Assembly: GCA_031262105.1 (NCBI GenBank)
Contig: JAISIH010000026.1
Location: forward strand, 1 to 39,105
Reading direction: 5' to 3'
Length of the DNA: 39,105 nt
Source of the DNA: Ruminococcus sp.
Lineage (GTDB): Bacteria > Bacillota > Clostridia > Oscillospirales > Ruminococcaceae
The first letter of the stretch is position 1. Every line of letters begins with the position of its first letter. The position numbers and the translations under genes are program-made. Under the pieces are notes generated by a model. The model was not told the origin of the DNA, searched no databases, and saw nothing but the letters and a program-made list of their open reading frames with translations. Positions 25,029-32,337 of this stretch are shown here, piece by piece.

Positions 25029-26393
25029 TTATTTTTTGCGGAAGTTAAGCCCAGTTTTTTTATTCTTGCGGTGAACTGCAACGGCAATGAAGATTGCTGT
25101 GTAAATAACGGTGAGGAGAATTGTCATTCCGATTGCAGCCTTGAACCAGACGGAGAAGGGGAATTTTTGCGCCTTGTCCGTTAAAAATGCAATTCTGTCG
25201 AGTTCAACATCATTCTTCGCGACGAGCGAAACTGTCGTGAGTACATCGCCCGAATACGTCAGCGTGTATGAGCCGAGAACCTGCCCCTTCTCTATGGGGG
25301 CGTCTAAAAGCGCGTTCTCGCCGATAAAATCGACCGTGTTGATTTCCTCTTTGATTGCATCAATTTCGTCAGTATTCGGCCAGAGGGTTACATATTCATC
25401 GGATGGAACGAGCAAAACATAGTCTGTCCCCCGCCCGAACCGCACTGCGACTTCGGTAACTTCCTTGTCGGTGGTCAGGATTTTTTGGTAAGAAAAGCTG
25501 TTGAAAACCCATTCATAGACGTTTTTGTGGTCCTCATAAAGGGTATAAATCGCGTTGCCGTCGGCGTCGTAAAGCGGCGCGCCGAGCGAAATGAAAAGGT
25601 AGTTGTTGCCGTCCTTGCTGCCGATTGTGACAAGGTTTCGCCCCGATTCGTCAAGCGTGCCGGTCTTGATCCCTTTGCAGTATTCGTAATAGTATTCGGA
25701 ATTCGGATCGAGCATTTTATTCGTATGCTTAATCGTCTTCCAACCCTCTTGCTGATAGTTCGTCGCACCCATGACATATTCTTTTGTCGAGGCGATTTGA
25801 ATGAGCTTCGGGTAATTTTTATACGCAAACTGAGCGATTAAAGCCATGTCGCGGGCGTTGGTGTATTGATTCGGGTCGAAAAGCCCGTGCGGGTTAACAA
25901 AATTTGTCCCCGTACAGCCGATTGCAGTCGCCTTGTCGTTCATCATTTGTACAAATTCTGTCTGAGTTTCGCCGACGTTCCAAGCAAGGATTCCGGCGGA
26001 CTCACAGGCAGAGAGCATAAGGAGCGAATAGAGCAGATCCTTAACTGTGGCAACCTCTCCGCGTGAATATCCGACTGAGCTTGCACCCTGACCGTAAAGT
26101 TCATCGAAAACCGCAAGGGGAGCTTCAAATTCGGTATTGTCAATATCACTTACATTATCAAGCACAACCATCGCGGTTACGAGCTTCGTGAGCGACGCCG
26201 GATACATCTTTTTCGTCGGATTTTTCTCATAAACTGTAATATCTTTGTCGAGGTTAATCAAAACGGCTGCTTCGGATGAGATTGTGAAGTTTCTCGGCTG
26301 AAACAAAACCGCGCTTGTATGTAACCCCGGGACTATTCCGAGAATACCCATAAAAACTGCCAAAAAGCAAACAGCAGCTTTCTTCATCTTCAT
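25029..26393 (-). CDS. D-alanyl-D-alanine carboxypeptidase (S11, DacA/DacF type)
   Basis: Penicillin-binding protein that trims the last D-Ala from peptidoglycan stem peptides at the cell surface; 454 residues. A signal peptide (about 1-25) leads to the catalytic SLTK (SxxK) at about 68, then SAC at about 133 in place of SxN, and KTG at about 245, followed by a C-terminal beta domain and a membrane anchor (about 420-443) with a basic tail. The SxN to SxC change leaves the Ser but swaps Asn for Cys; I believe such variants occur in related Clostridia, so activity is likely. Minus-strand TATAAT (26424-26419) lies upstream, without a convincing -35. DacF-type enzymes often have sporulation roles, which fits the window but is not shown. 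Confidence 0.9.
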   Translation of the reverse strand: MKMKKAAVCFLAVFMGILGIVPGLHTSAVLFQPRNFTISSEAAVLINLDKDITVYEKNPTKKMYPASLTKLVTAMVVLDNVSDIDNTEFEAPLAVFDELYGQGASSVGYSRGEVATVKDLLYSLLMLSACESAGILAWNVGETQTEFVQMMNDKATAIGCTGTNFVNPHGLFDPNQYTNARDMALIAQFAYKNYPKLIQIASTKEYVMGATNYQQEGWKTIKHTNKMLDPNSEYYYEYCKGIKTGTLDESGRNLVTIGSKDGNNYLFISLGAPLYDADGNAIYTLYEDHKNVYEWVFNSFSYQKILTTDKEVTEVAVRFGRGTDYVLLVPSDEYVTLWPNTDEIDAIKEEINTVDFIGENALLDAPIEKGQVLGSYTLTYSGDVLTTVSLVAKNDVELDRIAFLTDKAQKFPFSVWFKAAIGMTILLTVIYTAIFIAVAVHRKNKKTGLNFRKK

Positions 26394-26473
26394 ATATTTA
26401 CCACCAAAAACGTTATATATTATAGTATAACATTTTTTCGCGGAAAATGGAATAGGTTTTTAAAAATTTTATT

Positions 26474-26929
26474 TTATTTGTAATATTTCATCGTCAGCGC
26501 GTTCACAGGGGGTTCATATTCATCGTAGAAACCCTTTCGCTGCCCGATTTGTCGGAATCCGTTTTTTTCATAAAGGGAAATTGCCGGTGTATTATTCTCC
26601 CTGACTTCGAGCCAAAAGTCAAATTTTTCATATTCATCAATCAGCTTTATGAGAAGTTTCCCGCCGATACCCTGCCTTTTATAGCTTTCAGCGACGGCAA
26701 TTCGTATGATGTCGATTGTGTCATAACCTTTTACCCCGATAATATATCCCAAAACCGTGTCTCTACCATCGACAGCGGCAATTACAATATCGGAGCTGAC
26801 AGATTCGATTATCGTGTTTAGCGAATAGGGTTTTTTAAAGCTTACAGCATCAATTTCAAAAATCCGGTTTGCATCGTCTTCCCTTGCCTTGCGAAAAAAA
26901 ACACGGTTTTCGTGTATATCATCTTTCAT
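26474..26929 (-). CDS. rimI: GNAT acetyltransferase, RimI-like
   Basis: Predicted N-terminal acetyltransferase (RimI acetylates ribosomal protein S18). The acetyl-CoA motif is SYKRQGIGGKLL, with preceding strand IDIIRIAV, followed by LEVRENNTPAISLYEKNGF and the terminal YYK, all typical of RimI. ATG at 26929 overlaps the rsmA stop as ATGA, implying coupled translation; a GTG 9 bases upstream is possible but has no better ribosome site. RimI usually sits with tsaB/tsaD; here it ends an operon with rsmA, another ribosome-modifying enzyme. The exact substrate is less sure than the GNAT fold. Confidence 0.8.
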   Translation of the reverse strand: MKDDIHENRVFFRKAREDDANRIFEIDAVSFKKPYSLNTIIESVSSDIVIAAVDGRDTVLGYIIGVKGYDTIDIIRIAVAESYKRQGIGGKLLIKLIDEYEKFDFWLEVRENNTPAISLYEKNGFRQIGQRKGFYDEYEPPVNALTMKYYK

Positions 26930-27783
26930 TCCATACACCCTTTCAGTGTATCAGAAATTATCCCGAAATCGGATAAAGTCAGCCGCTCCGGGCGTATATC
27001 GGGCGAAATTCCGGCGGAGTTAAGTGCTGAAATTATATCCGCTTTTGGGATATTCAATGATGTCGATACACTGTTTACGAATGTTTTACGGCGCATTGAG
27101 AACGCCCCTTTTATGAGGGCAAAGAAGAAATCCTCGCTCAAAACCTTTATGGGAGGGGTTTTGTGAAGCGTTAACTTTATAACTGCGCTGTCAACATTCG
27201 GCGGGGGAAAGAAGCTTCCGCGGCTTACGTTAAATAGTATTTCCGGCTCTGCATAATACGAAACCGCGTATGTTACCGCACCCGATTCTCGTGTGCCGCA
27301 TTTTGCACAAAGTCGCAGAGCCGCCTCTTTTTGCACCATTACGGTGATGCTTTCAAGCGGAAGCCGATTTTCCAAGAGCTTCATTATAACCGGCGAGGTT
27401 ATGTAATAAGGGAGGTTTGCACAGACGGTTACGTTTTCTATATCCGAAAAATGCGTACGAATTATTTCGCTTAAATCGCATTTTAATATGTCGGCGTTGA
27501 TGACAGTGAGGTTATCATACGGCACAGTATTTGACAAAACAGGAAGAAGCCGCCTATCGAGTTCGATACAGACGACGCTTTTTGCGCGTAAGCAAAGTTC
27601 TTTTGTAAGCACACCGAATCCTGCGCCTATCTCGATTACGCCGCTGTCGGGCGTGCTGCCTTGTTCCGCAATTTTAGGAGCGACAGTCGGATTTATAAGG
27701 AAATTTTGCCCGAGCCCTTTTGAAAACTCAAATCCGAATTCCGTTTGTATTGAGCGGATAACCGATAAATCTGTTAAGTTCAA
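26926..27783 (-). CDS. rsmA: 16S rRNA adenine dimethyltransferase RsmA (KsgA)
   Basis: Dimethylates two adjacent adenines in the 3' terminal hairpin of 16S rRNA late in 30S assembly. Signatures: LGQNFLINP at about 22, SAM-binding VIEIGAGFGVLT at about 48, IELDRRL at about 75 and catalytic NLPYYITSP at about 124. A small helical C-terminal domain completes the normal 285-residue length. Its ATG overlaps the ohrR stop by 4 bases (ATGA), and rimI overlaps its own stop, so three genes are translationally coupled. Pairing with a peroxide-type regulator is unusual. Confidence 0.95.
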   Translation of the reverse strand: MNLTDLSVIRSIQTEFGFEFSKGLGQNFLINPTVAPKIAEQGSTPDSGVIEIGAGFGVLTKELCLRAKSVVCIELDRRLLPVLSNTVPYDNLTVINADILKCDLSEIIRTHFSDIENVTVCANLPYYITSPVIMKLLENRLPLESITVMVQKEAALRLCAKCGTRESGAVTYAVSYYAEPEILFNVSRGSFFPPPNVDSAVIKLTLHKTPPIKVLSEDFFFALIKGAFSMRRKTFVNSVSTSLNIPKADIISALNSAGISPDIRPERLTLSDFGIISDTLKGCME

Positions 27784-28250
27784 TCAGACTCACCCGCTTT
27801 GCTATCCGCTTTTCGCGTATATCCGTTTTCGGTGTTTTCTAAAAGCTTGTAAAGCAGCCGATAGAGGGTATCTGCCTCGGTTGGTGAGAGGTTAACACAG
27901 GCGGCAATCCGTTTCGGCACACGTTTTGCGCGTTCTTTTAGTTCTTCCCCGGCGTCGGTTATCGTTATAAGTACCTTCCGCTCGTCCGCGCCCTGTCTCG
28001 TGCGGCGAAGAAGCCCTTTTTGCTCCATCTTCTTAAGCATCGGCGTAAGCGTCCCCGAGTCGAGGTACAAAAACCGCCCCAATTCGTTGACGTTGACGCT
28101 CTTTTTTTCCCAAAGAATCATCATCGCGATATATTGGGTATAGGTTAAGTCAAGCTCGTCAAGGAGCGGCTTGTAACGCTTTATAAGCTCTTTCGATGAG
28201 GCATAGAGCGGAAAACAGAGCTGATGCTCAAGTTTCAAATCAAGTTCCAT
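27780..28250 (-). CDS. ohrR: MarR-family organic peroxide sensor, OhrR-like
   Basis: Winged-helix repressor of 156 residues. The N-terminus HQLCFPLYASSKEL matches the OhrR sensing-cysteine region (Cys12), and the wing RQGADERKVLI and helix DSGTLTPMLKKME are standard for MarR. A second Cys at 118 lies 106 residues later, close to the spacing of two-cysteine OhrR (Xanthomonas Cys22-Cys127), so oxidation may close a disulphide between subunits and release DNA. It sits two genes downstream of a glutathione-peroxidase-like gene and probably regulates that operon. ATG at 28250 comes directly after the TSCPD gene's stop (28252). Confidence 0.85.
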   Translation of the reverse strand: MELDLKLEHQLCFPLYASSKELIKRYKPLLDELDLTYTQYIAMMILWEKKSVNVNELGRFLYLDSGTLTPMLKKMEQKGLLRRTRQGADERKVLITITDAGEELKERAKRVPKRIAACVNLSPTEADTLYRLLYKLLENTENGYTRKADSKAGESD

Positions 28251-28251
28251 T

Positions 28252-28536
28252 TTATGCCTCTAAAGTCTCGCGTTCTTGCGGCTTGTTTTCGCGCTGCTTT
28301 GCTTCCATAACCGCCTTCGCAAGCTGATCTGCACAGGATGTCTGCCTTCGCCCGCAAGGGTTTCCGTCAAGCTTTTCGATAATCTGCTCCGCCGTCCAAC
28401 CGTCAATCAGCTTCGGAATAGCGAGCAGATTCCCCTGACAGCCCCCGGTGAACACAATATTTGTGACAATTCCGTCATTATAGTCAAACGAAATCATTGT
28501 GGCGCAGGTTCCCTGCGTTTTGTAAGAATATCTCAT
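28252..28536 (-). CDS. TSCPD domain protein (TIGR03905-type)
   Basis: 94 residues, four conserved Cys: GTCAT near residue 10, FTGGCQGNL near 33, NPCGRRQTSCADQLA near 62-70. This pattern is the TSCPD domain, also found at the end of some ribonucleotide reductases; the free-standing protein's role is not established, but a metal or redox role is plausible. It stands between gpx and ohrR, which supports a redox context. ATG at 28536 follows aaggagag. Its leader holds two hairpin-bearing direct repeats (28558-28646). Confidence 0.88.
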   Translation of the reverse strand: MRYSYKTQGTCATMISFDYNDGIVTNIVFTGGCQGNLLAIPKLIDGWTAEQIIEKLDGNPCGRRQTSCADQLAKAVMEAKQRENKPQERETLEA

Positions 28537-28557
28537 AATCTCTCCTTTTCATATGTA

Positions 28558-28646
28558 ACCCGGTTAAACGGGGGCATACACCGTTTTCACGTATATATGT
28601 AACCCCCGAAGCGGGGGGATTTATACACCATAATCGCGTATATCCG
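28558..28646 (-). repeat. Two direct repeats, each with a C-run/G-run hairpin, in the gpx-TSCPD gap
   Basis: Two units of about 44 bases share the framework tatgtaaccc...cggggg...tacacc...cgcgta or cacgta. Unit one covers about 28558-28600, unit two about 28601-28646. Each holds a hairpin (CCCG..CGGG; CCCCC..GGGGG). The loops differ while the outer frames agree. They could stop or slow transcription between gpx and the next genes, or be copies of a small mobile palindrome. Confidence 0.55.
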
Positions 28647-28654
28647 AAAAAGGT

Positions 28655-29131
28655 TTATGCGATTAGTTTCGCAATATCCTTCTCAATCTTTTCCGGCGTG
28701 TCTGTCGAGGCGTAACGCTTAATGACCCTGCCGTCCTTATCGACCAAAAATTTCGTGAAGTTCCATTTTATAGCATCGCCTAAGACTCCGCCCTTCTCGT
28801 TTTTCAGGAAAGAATAGAGCGGCGACTCATTCGGGCCGTTAACGTCAATCTTCCCGAACTGCGGGAAGGTTATCCCATAACGCCCGGTGCAGAAATTATG
28901 AATCTCTTCTTCCGAGCCGGGGGCTTGATTGCCGAATTGGTTGCAGGGGAAGTCCAAGATTTCAAAACCCTTCTCGTGATACTTTTCGTAAAGATCCTCA
29001 AGCCCGTCATACTGCGGCGTAAATCCGCAGCCCGTCGCTGTGTTAACAATTAGCATTGCCTTGCCCCTAAAATCTGACATTGGAACGTCTTTTCCGTCCA
29101 TGTCTTTCACATTAATATCGTATATTCCCAT
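28655..29131 (-). CDS. Glutathione peroxidase-like thiol peroxidase
   Basis: Reduces hydroperoxides with a peroxidatic Cys; bacterial members commonly use thioredoxin instead of glutathione. The active site NTATGCGFTPQY (Cys about 35), FPCNQFGNQ (resolving-type Cys and catalytic Gln, about 69-76) and KWNFTKFLVD (about 127) are intact; 158 residues is normal. It is the first gene of a minus-strand operon with TSCPD, ohrR, rsmA and rimI. Promoter at 29182-29210 and a perfect inverted repeat at its start site suggest control by the OhrR-like protein two genes downstream. For an anaerobe it would serve oxygen defence. Confidence 0.93.
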   Translation of the reverse strand: MGIYDINVKDMDGKDVPMSDFRGKAMLIVNTATGCGFTPQYDGLEDLYEKYHEKGFEILDFPCNQFGNQAPGSEEEIHNFCTGRYGITFPQFGKIDVNGPNESPLYSFLKNEKGGVLGDAIKWNFTKFLVDKDGRVIKRYASTDTPEKIEKDIAKLIA

Positions 29132-29148
29132 TATATGCCTTTCTACGC

Positions 29149-29178
29149 ATAGTGATATACAAGTTTATTTATCACTAT
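29149..29178. promoter_or_regulatory. Perfect inverted repeat at the gpx start site; candidate OhrR operator
   Basis: Arms ATAGTGATA (29149-29157) and TATCACTAT (29170-29178) are exact inverted copies with a 12-base spacer, so arm centres lie 21 bases apart, two helical turns. It lies just downstream of the gpx -10 box. That position fits a repressor site. Which protein binds is inference. Confidence 0.5.
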
Positions 29179-29181
29179 TAC

Positions 29182-29210
29182 ATTTTACACAATTTAATTT
29201 TATTTGTCAA
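29182..29210 (-). promoter_or_regulatory. Promoter of the gpx-ohrR-rsmA operon
   Basis: Minus strand: TTGACA (29210-29205), 17-base spacer, TAAAAT (29187-29182). Strong housekeeping match, next to the inverted repeat at 29149-29178. Confidence 0.8.
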
Positions 29211-29269
29211 GTACAATTCATAATAATTTTATGAATATTTTATGAAATTATACTTTCCGAAAAATTTAC

Positions 29270-29298
29270 TTGCAATTTCTAATAAAATATAGTATAAT
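29270..29298 (+). promoter_or_regulatory. Promoter of prmA
   Basis: TTGCAA at 29270-29275, 17-base spacer, TATAAT at 29293-29298. Transcription would start near 29305, leaving only about 14 bases before the prmA GTG. Confidence 0.65.
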
Positions 29299-29318
29299 TA
29301 ATTAATATTGATTTAAGG

Positions 29319-30305
29319 GTGAGGAAGATTAACTTTTCGGAAATTGAAATTTTAACGGCTGTTGACGGGATTGAGCCGCTTTGCGGGCGGCTTTTGAATA
29401 TCGGAATTAACGGATTTGTCATAAACGACCCGAACGATTTTAATGACCTGCTTTCGCATAAAAACGGAAATTGGGATTATATCGACGACGAGCTTATGAG
29501 CCTGGCAGACAAAACGCCCTCCGTCACCGTTTATATTGCCGATAACGAACAGGGCGCGGAGATGTTGTTGCTTTTGCGCGACGAAATAAGCGCATTAAAA
29601 GACTTCGCGGAAAAAAATTCGCTCGATTTCGGGGAACTTTCGATTAACATTAAAAATATCCGCGAGGAAGACTGGGCGGACAACTGGAAGCAGTATTTCA
29701 AGCCCTTTAACTGCGGCGAAAAACTCCTTGTTAAGCCGTCTTGGGAGGACGTTGCCGACACTGGCGGGCGGATAGTCTTAGAAATCGACCCCGGTTCAAG
29801 TTTCGGCACGGGGCAGCACCACACGACTAAACTTTGCCTGAAACTGCTTGAAAATTATATAAAACCCGGGCAGACTGTATTAGACCTCGGTTGCGGAAGC
29901 GGAATCTTAGGGATTGCGGCGTCGCTCCTCGGCGCGGCTGACGTTTGCGGCGTTGATATTGACGAAAATTCCGTTAAAATCGCAAAGGAAAATTTCGCGA
30001 AAAATAAAATCTCTGCCGACAATTATAATGTATACTGCGGAAATATTATCAGCGATAAAATTTTCGCGGAAAGTTTAATGCGCGAATACGATATTTTAAC
30101 CGTAAATATCGTCGCAGATATAATTATTGCTATGTCGGGAATGTTCGCGAAATTCCTTAAAAAAGGCGGCGTGATTATCCTTTCCGGCATTATAAAAGAG
30201 CGGGCAGATGAAGTTTATACCGCGGTGGAAAAAGCGGATTTTATAAAAAAAGATGAGTGCGAAAGCGGCGGTTGGGTTGCGGCGGTTTTCGCCCTGAAAA
30301 ACTAA
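29319..30305 (+). CDS. prmA: Ribosomal protein L11 methyltransferase
   Basis: Methylates lysines and the N-terminus of ribosomal protein L11, using SAM. An N-terminal binding domain (about 1-110) with NWKQYFKPF at about 126 leads to PGSSFGTGQHHTTKLCL at about 157, SAM-binding VLDLGCGSGILGIA at about 187, DIDENSVK and the late NIVADII. All are PrmA hallmarks and 328 residues fits. The start is unclear: GTG 29319 has aaggg directly adjacent, leaving almost no spacing, and an ATT at 29328 follows gaggaag; either gives a family-like N-terminus. A parE/gyrB-type gene begins 15 bases downstream and should be co-transcribed. Confidence 0.92.
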   Translation: MRKINFSEIEILTAVDGIEPLCGRLLNIGINGFVINDPNDFNDLLSHKNGNWDYIDDELMSLADKTPSVTVYIADNEQGAEMLLLLRDEISALKDFAEKNSLDFGELSINIKNIREEDWADNWKQYFKPFNCGEKLLVKPSWEDVADTGGRIVLEIDPGSSFGTGQHHTTKLCLKLLENYIKPGQTVLDLGCGSGILGIAASLLGAADVCGVDIDENSVKIAKENFAKNKISADNYNVYCGNIISDKIFAESLMREYDILTVNIVADIIIAMSGMFAKFLKKGGVIILSGIIKERADEVYTAVEKADFIKKDECESGGWVAAVFALKN

Positions 30306-30320
30306 AAAGGAAGATTAATT

Positions 30321-32303
30321 TTGGCGAAGCGAAAAGAGTATTCAAACGAATCAATTAAGATGTTAAAGGGCGCGGACAGGGTTAGAAAACGCCCCGCAGT
30401 TATATTCGGCTCTGACGGGATTGACGGCGCAAAACACGCCTTTTTCGAGGTGCTTTCTAATTCAATCGACGAGGCACGCGGCGGGCATGGCAATCTCATA
30501 AAAATCACGCGTTATAACGACTGTTCGATTGAGATTGAAGACTTCGGGCGAGGCTGTCCGGTTGACTTTAACGAGCATGAAAACCGCTTCAACTGGGAGC
30601 TTATTTATTGCGAACTTTACGCGGGCGGAAAATTTGATAATAACGCCGACGGACAGTACGATTTTTCCCTCGGACTTAACGGCCTCGGAGCCTGTGCTAC
30701 ACAGTATTCGGCGGAGTATATGGACGTTACGGTTTATCGTGACGGCTGCGAATTTTCGCTGCATTTTGAGCATGGCGAAAATGTCGGCGGAATGCAAAAA
30801 AAGCCGTATAAAAAGTCTCGTACGGGGACGGTTACGCGCTGGAAATCCGACCTTGAAGTCTTCACCGATATTGAAATTGAACGCGAATATTTCGAGGAAA
30901 TTATAAAGAAACAGGCGATTGTAAACAGCGGTATTCGCTTTGAATTTTCCTTTGAAAATGAAGACGGAATTTTTGAAAAAACCGAGTTCCTTTACGAAAA
31001 TGGAATCAAGGATTATATCGCGGAAATTGCGGGGGAAAGTTTCCTTACGCCGCCCCATTATATCGAGTGCGAGCGGAAGGGCAGGGACCGCGAGGACAAG
31101 GACGATTATCGCGTAAAGATAACCTGCGCGTTTGCTTTTTCAAACAAGACGAAGCGGCTTGAATACTACCACAACTCGAGCTTTTTAGAGCATGGCGGAA
31201 GTCCCGACAAGGCGGTTAAAAACGCATTTGTTTATCAAATCGACAGCTACATGAAGCAGAATAACAAGTACCTTAAAAACGAGTCTAAGATTACATTTGC
31301 GGACGTTGAGGAATGTTTAATCTTCATCTATTCCGGCTTTTCGACGCTGACTTCTTATGAAAATCAAACGAAAAAAGCGATAAATAACCGCTTTATCTAC
31401 GAGGCTATGACGGAGTTTTTGCGGCATCAACTTGAAGTTTATTTTATCGAAAACCCGGATTTCGCGCTTCGAATCTGCGAGCAGATTATGCTTAATAAAC
31501 GAAGTCGGGAGAGTGCGGAAAAGACGCGGTTAAATCTTAAGAAGAAGCTTGCCGGGAATATTGATCTTTCAAATATGGTTGAAAAATTCGTAGATTGCCG
31601 GACGAAGGATCTCTCCCGCCGCGAGATTTATATAGTAGAAGGCGACTCGGCGTTAGGCTCCTGCAAAACCGCTCGCAACGCCGAATTTCAAGCGATTATC
31701 CCGGTCCGCGGAAAGATTCTTAACTGCCTTAAAGCCGACTATGCGCGTATTTTTAAGAGCGAAATTATTACCGATTTGCTTAAAGTTTTAGGCTGCGGGG
31801 TTGAAGTTTCCGCGAAGAGCAACAAGGATATTTCGAGCTTTAACCTTGACAATTTGAAGTGGAACAAAATTATAATCTGTACCGACGCCGATGTTGACGG
31901 TTTTCAGATCCGCACGCTTATCTTAACGATGCTCTATAGGCTTACGCCGACGCTTATCAACGAAGGTTTTGTCTACATTGCCGAGTCGCCGCTTTTTGAA
32001 ATTACAACGAAGGACAAGACGTATTTTGCCTATTCCGAAAAGGAAAAAGCCGATATTATTAAGACAATCGGCGACAAAAAATATAAGCTTGACCGTTCAA
32101 AAGGTCTCGGCGAAAATGATGCGGATATGATGTCGCTTACAACCATGAACCCCGCCACGCGCCGTCTCATACGCGTTTTGCCGGCGGAAACAGAGGACAC
32201 GTCATGGATGTTCGATATGCTCCTCGGGGATAATTTGCAGGGGCGGAAAGATTACATTTCCGAAAACGGCTACAGATATCTTGATCTTGCAGATGTGAGT
32301 TAA
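30321..32303 (+). CDS. Type IIA DNA topoisomerase subunit B (GyrB/ParE family)
   Basis: ATPase/Toprim subunit that pairs with a GyrA/ParC protein to pass DNA strands. The GHKL ATP site shows FEVLSNSIDEA (about 41), EDFGRGCPVD (about 73) and SLGLNGLGA (about 117). The Toprim domain has YIVEGDSALGS (about 437) and CTDADVDGFQIRTL (about 522), with the usual metal-binding residues. At 660 residues it fits the gyrase-B-like group. It begins with TTG 30321 after aaggaag. No gyrA/parC gene is adjacent: the next gene is on the other strand after a terminator. It might be the ParE of a split topoisomerase IV, or an additional copy; that cannot be settled here. Pairing with prmA is unusual. Confidence 0.88.
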   Translation: MAKRKEYSNESIKMLKGADRVRKRPAVIFGSDGIDGAKHAFFEVLSNSIDEARGGHGNLIKITRYNDCSIEIEDFGRGCPVDFNEHENRFNWELIYCELYAGGKFDNNADGQYDFSLGLNGLGACATQYSAEYMDVTVYRDGCEFSLHFEHGENVGGMQKKPYKKSRTGTVTRWKSDLEVFTDIEIEREYFEEIIKKQAIVNSGIRFEFSFENEDGIFEKTEFLYENGIKDYIAEIAGESFLTPPHYIECERKGRDREDKDDYRVKITCAFAFSNKTKRLEYYHNSSFLEHGGSPDKAVKNAFVYQIDSYMKQNNKYLKNESKITFADVEECLIFIYSGFSTLTSYENQTKKAINNRFIYEAMTEFLRHQLEVYFIENPDFALRICEQIMLNKRSRESAEKTRLNLKKKLAGNIDLSNMVEKFVDCRTKDLSRREIYIVEGDSALGSCKTARNAEFQAIIPVRGKILNCLKADYARIFKSEIITDLLKVLGCGVEVSAKSNKDISSFNLDNLKWNKIIICTDADVDGFQIRTLILTMLYRLTPTLINEGFVYIAESPLFEITTKDKTYFAYSEKEKADIIKTIGDKKYKLDRSKGLGENDADMMSLTTMNPATRRLIRVLPAETEDTSWMFDMLLGDNLQGRKDYISENGYRYLDLADVS

Positions 32304-32306
32304 AAC

Positions 32307-32333
32307 AAAAGGGAAGGTAGCCTTCCCTTTTTT
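32307..32333. terminator. Bidirectional terminator between convergent genes
   Basis: Perfect 11-base stem aaaagggaagg/ccttccctttt with a 3-base loop and T6 on the plus side; on the minus strand the stem is followed by TTTTGTTTT. It ends the topoisomerase gene and the DUF4190 gene. Confidence 0.9.
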
Positions 32334-32337
32334 ACGT

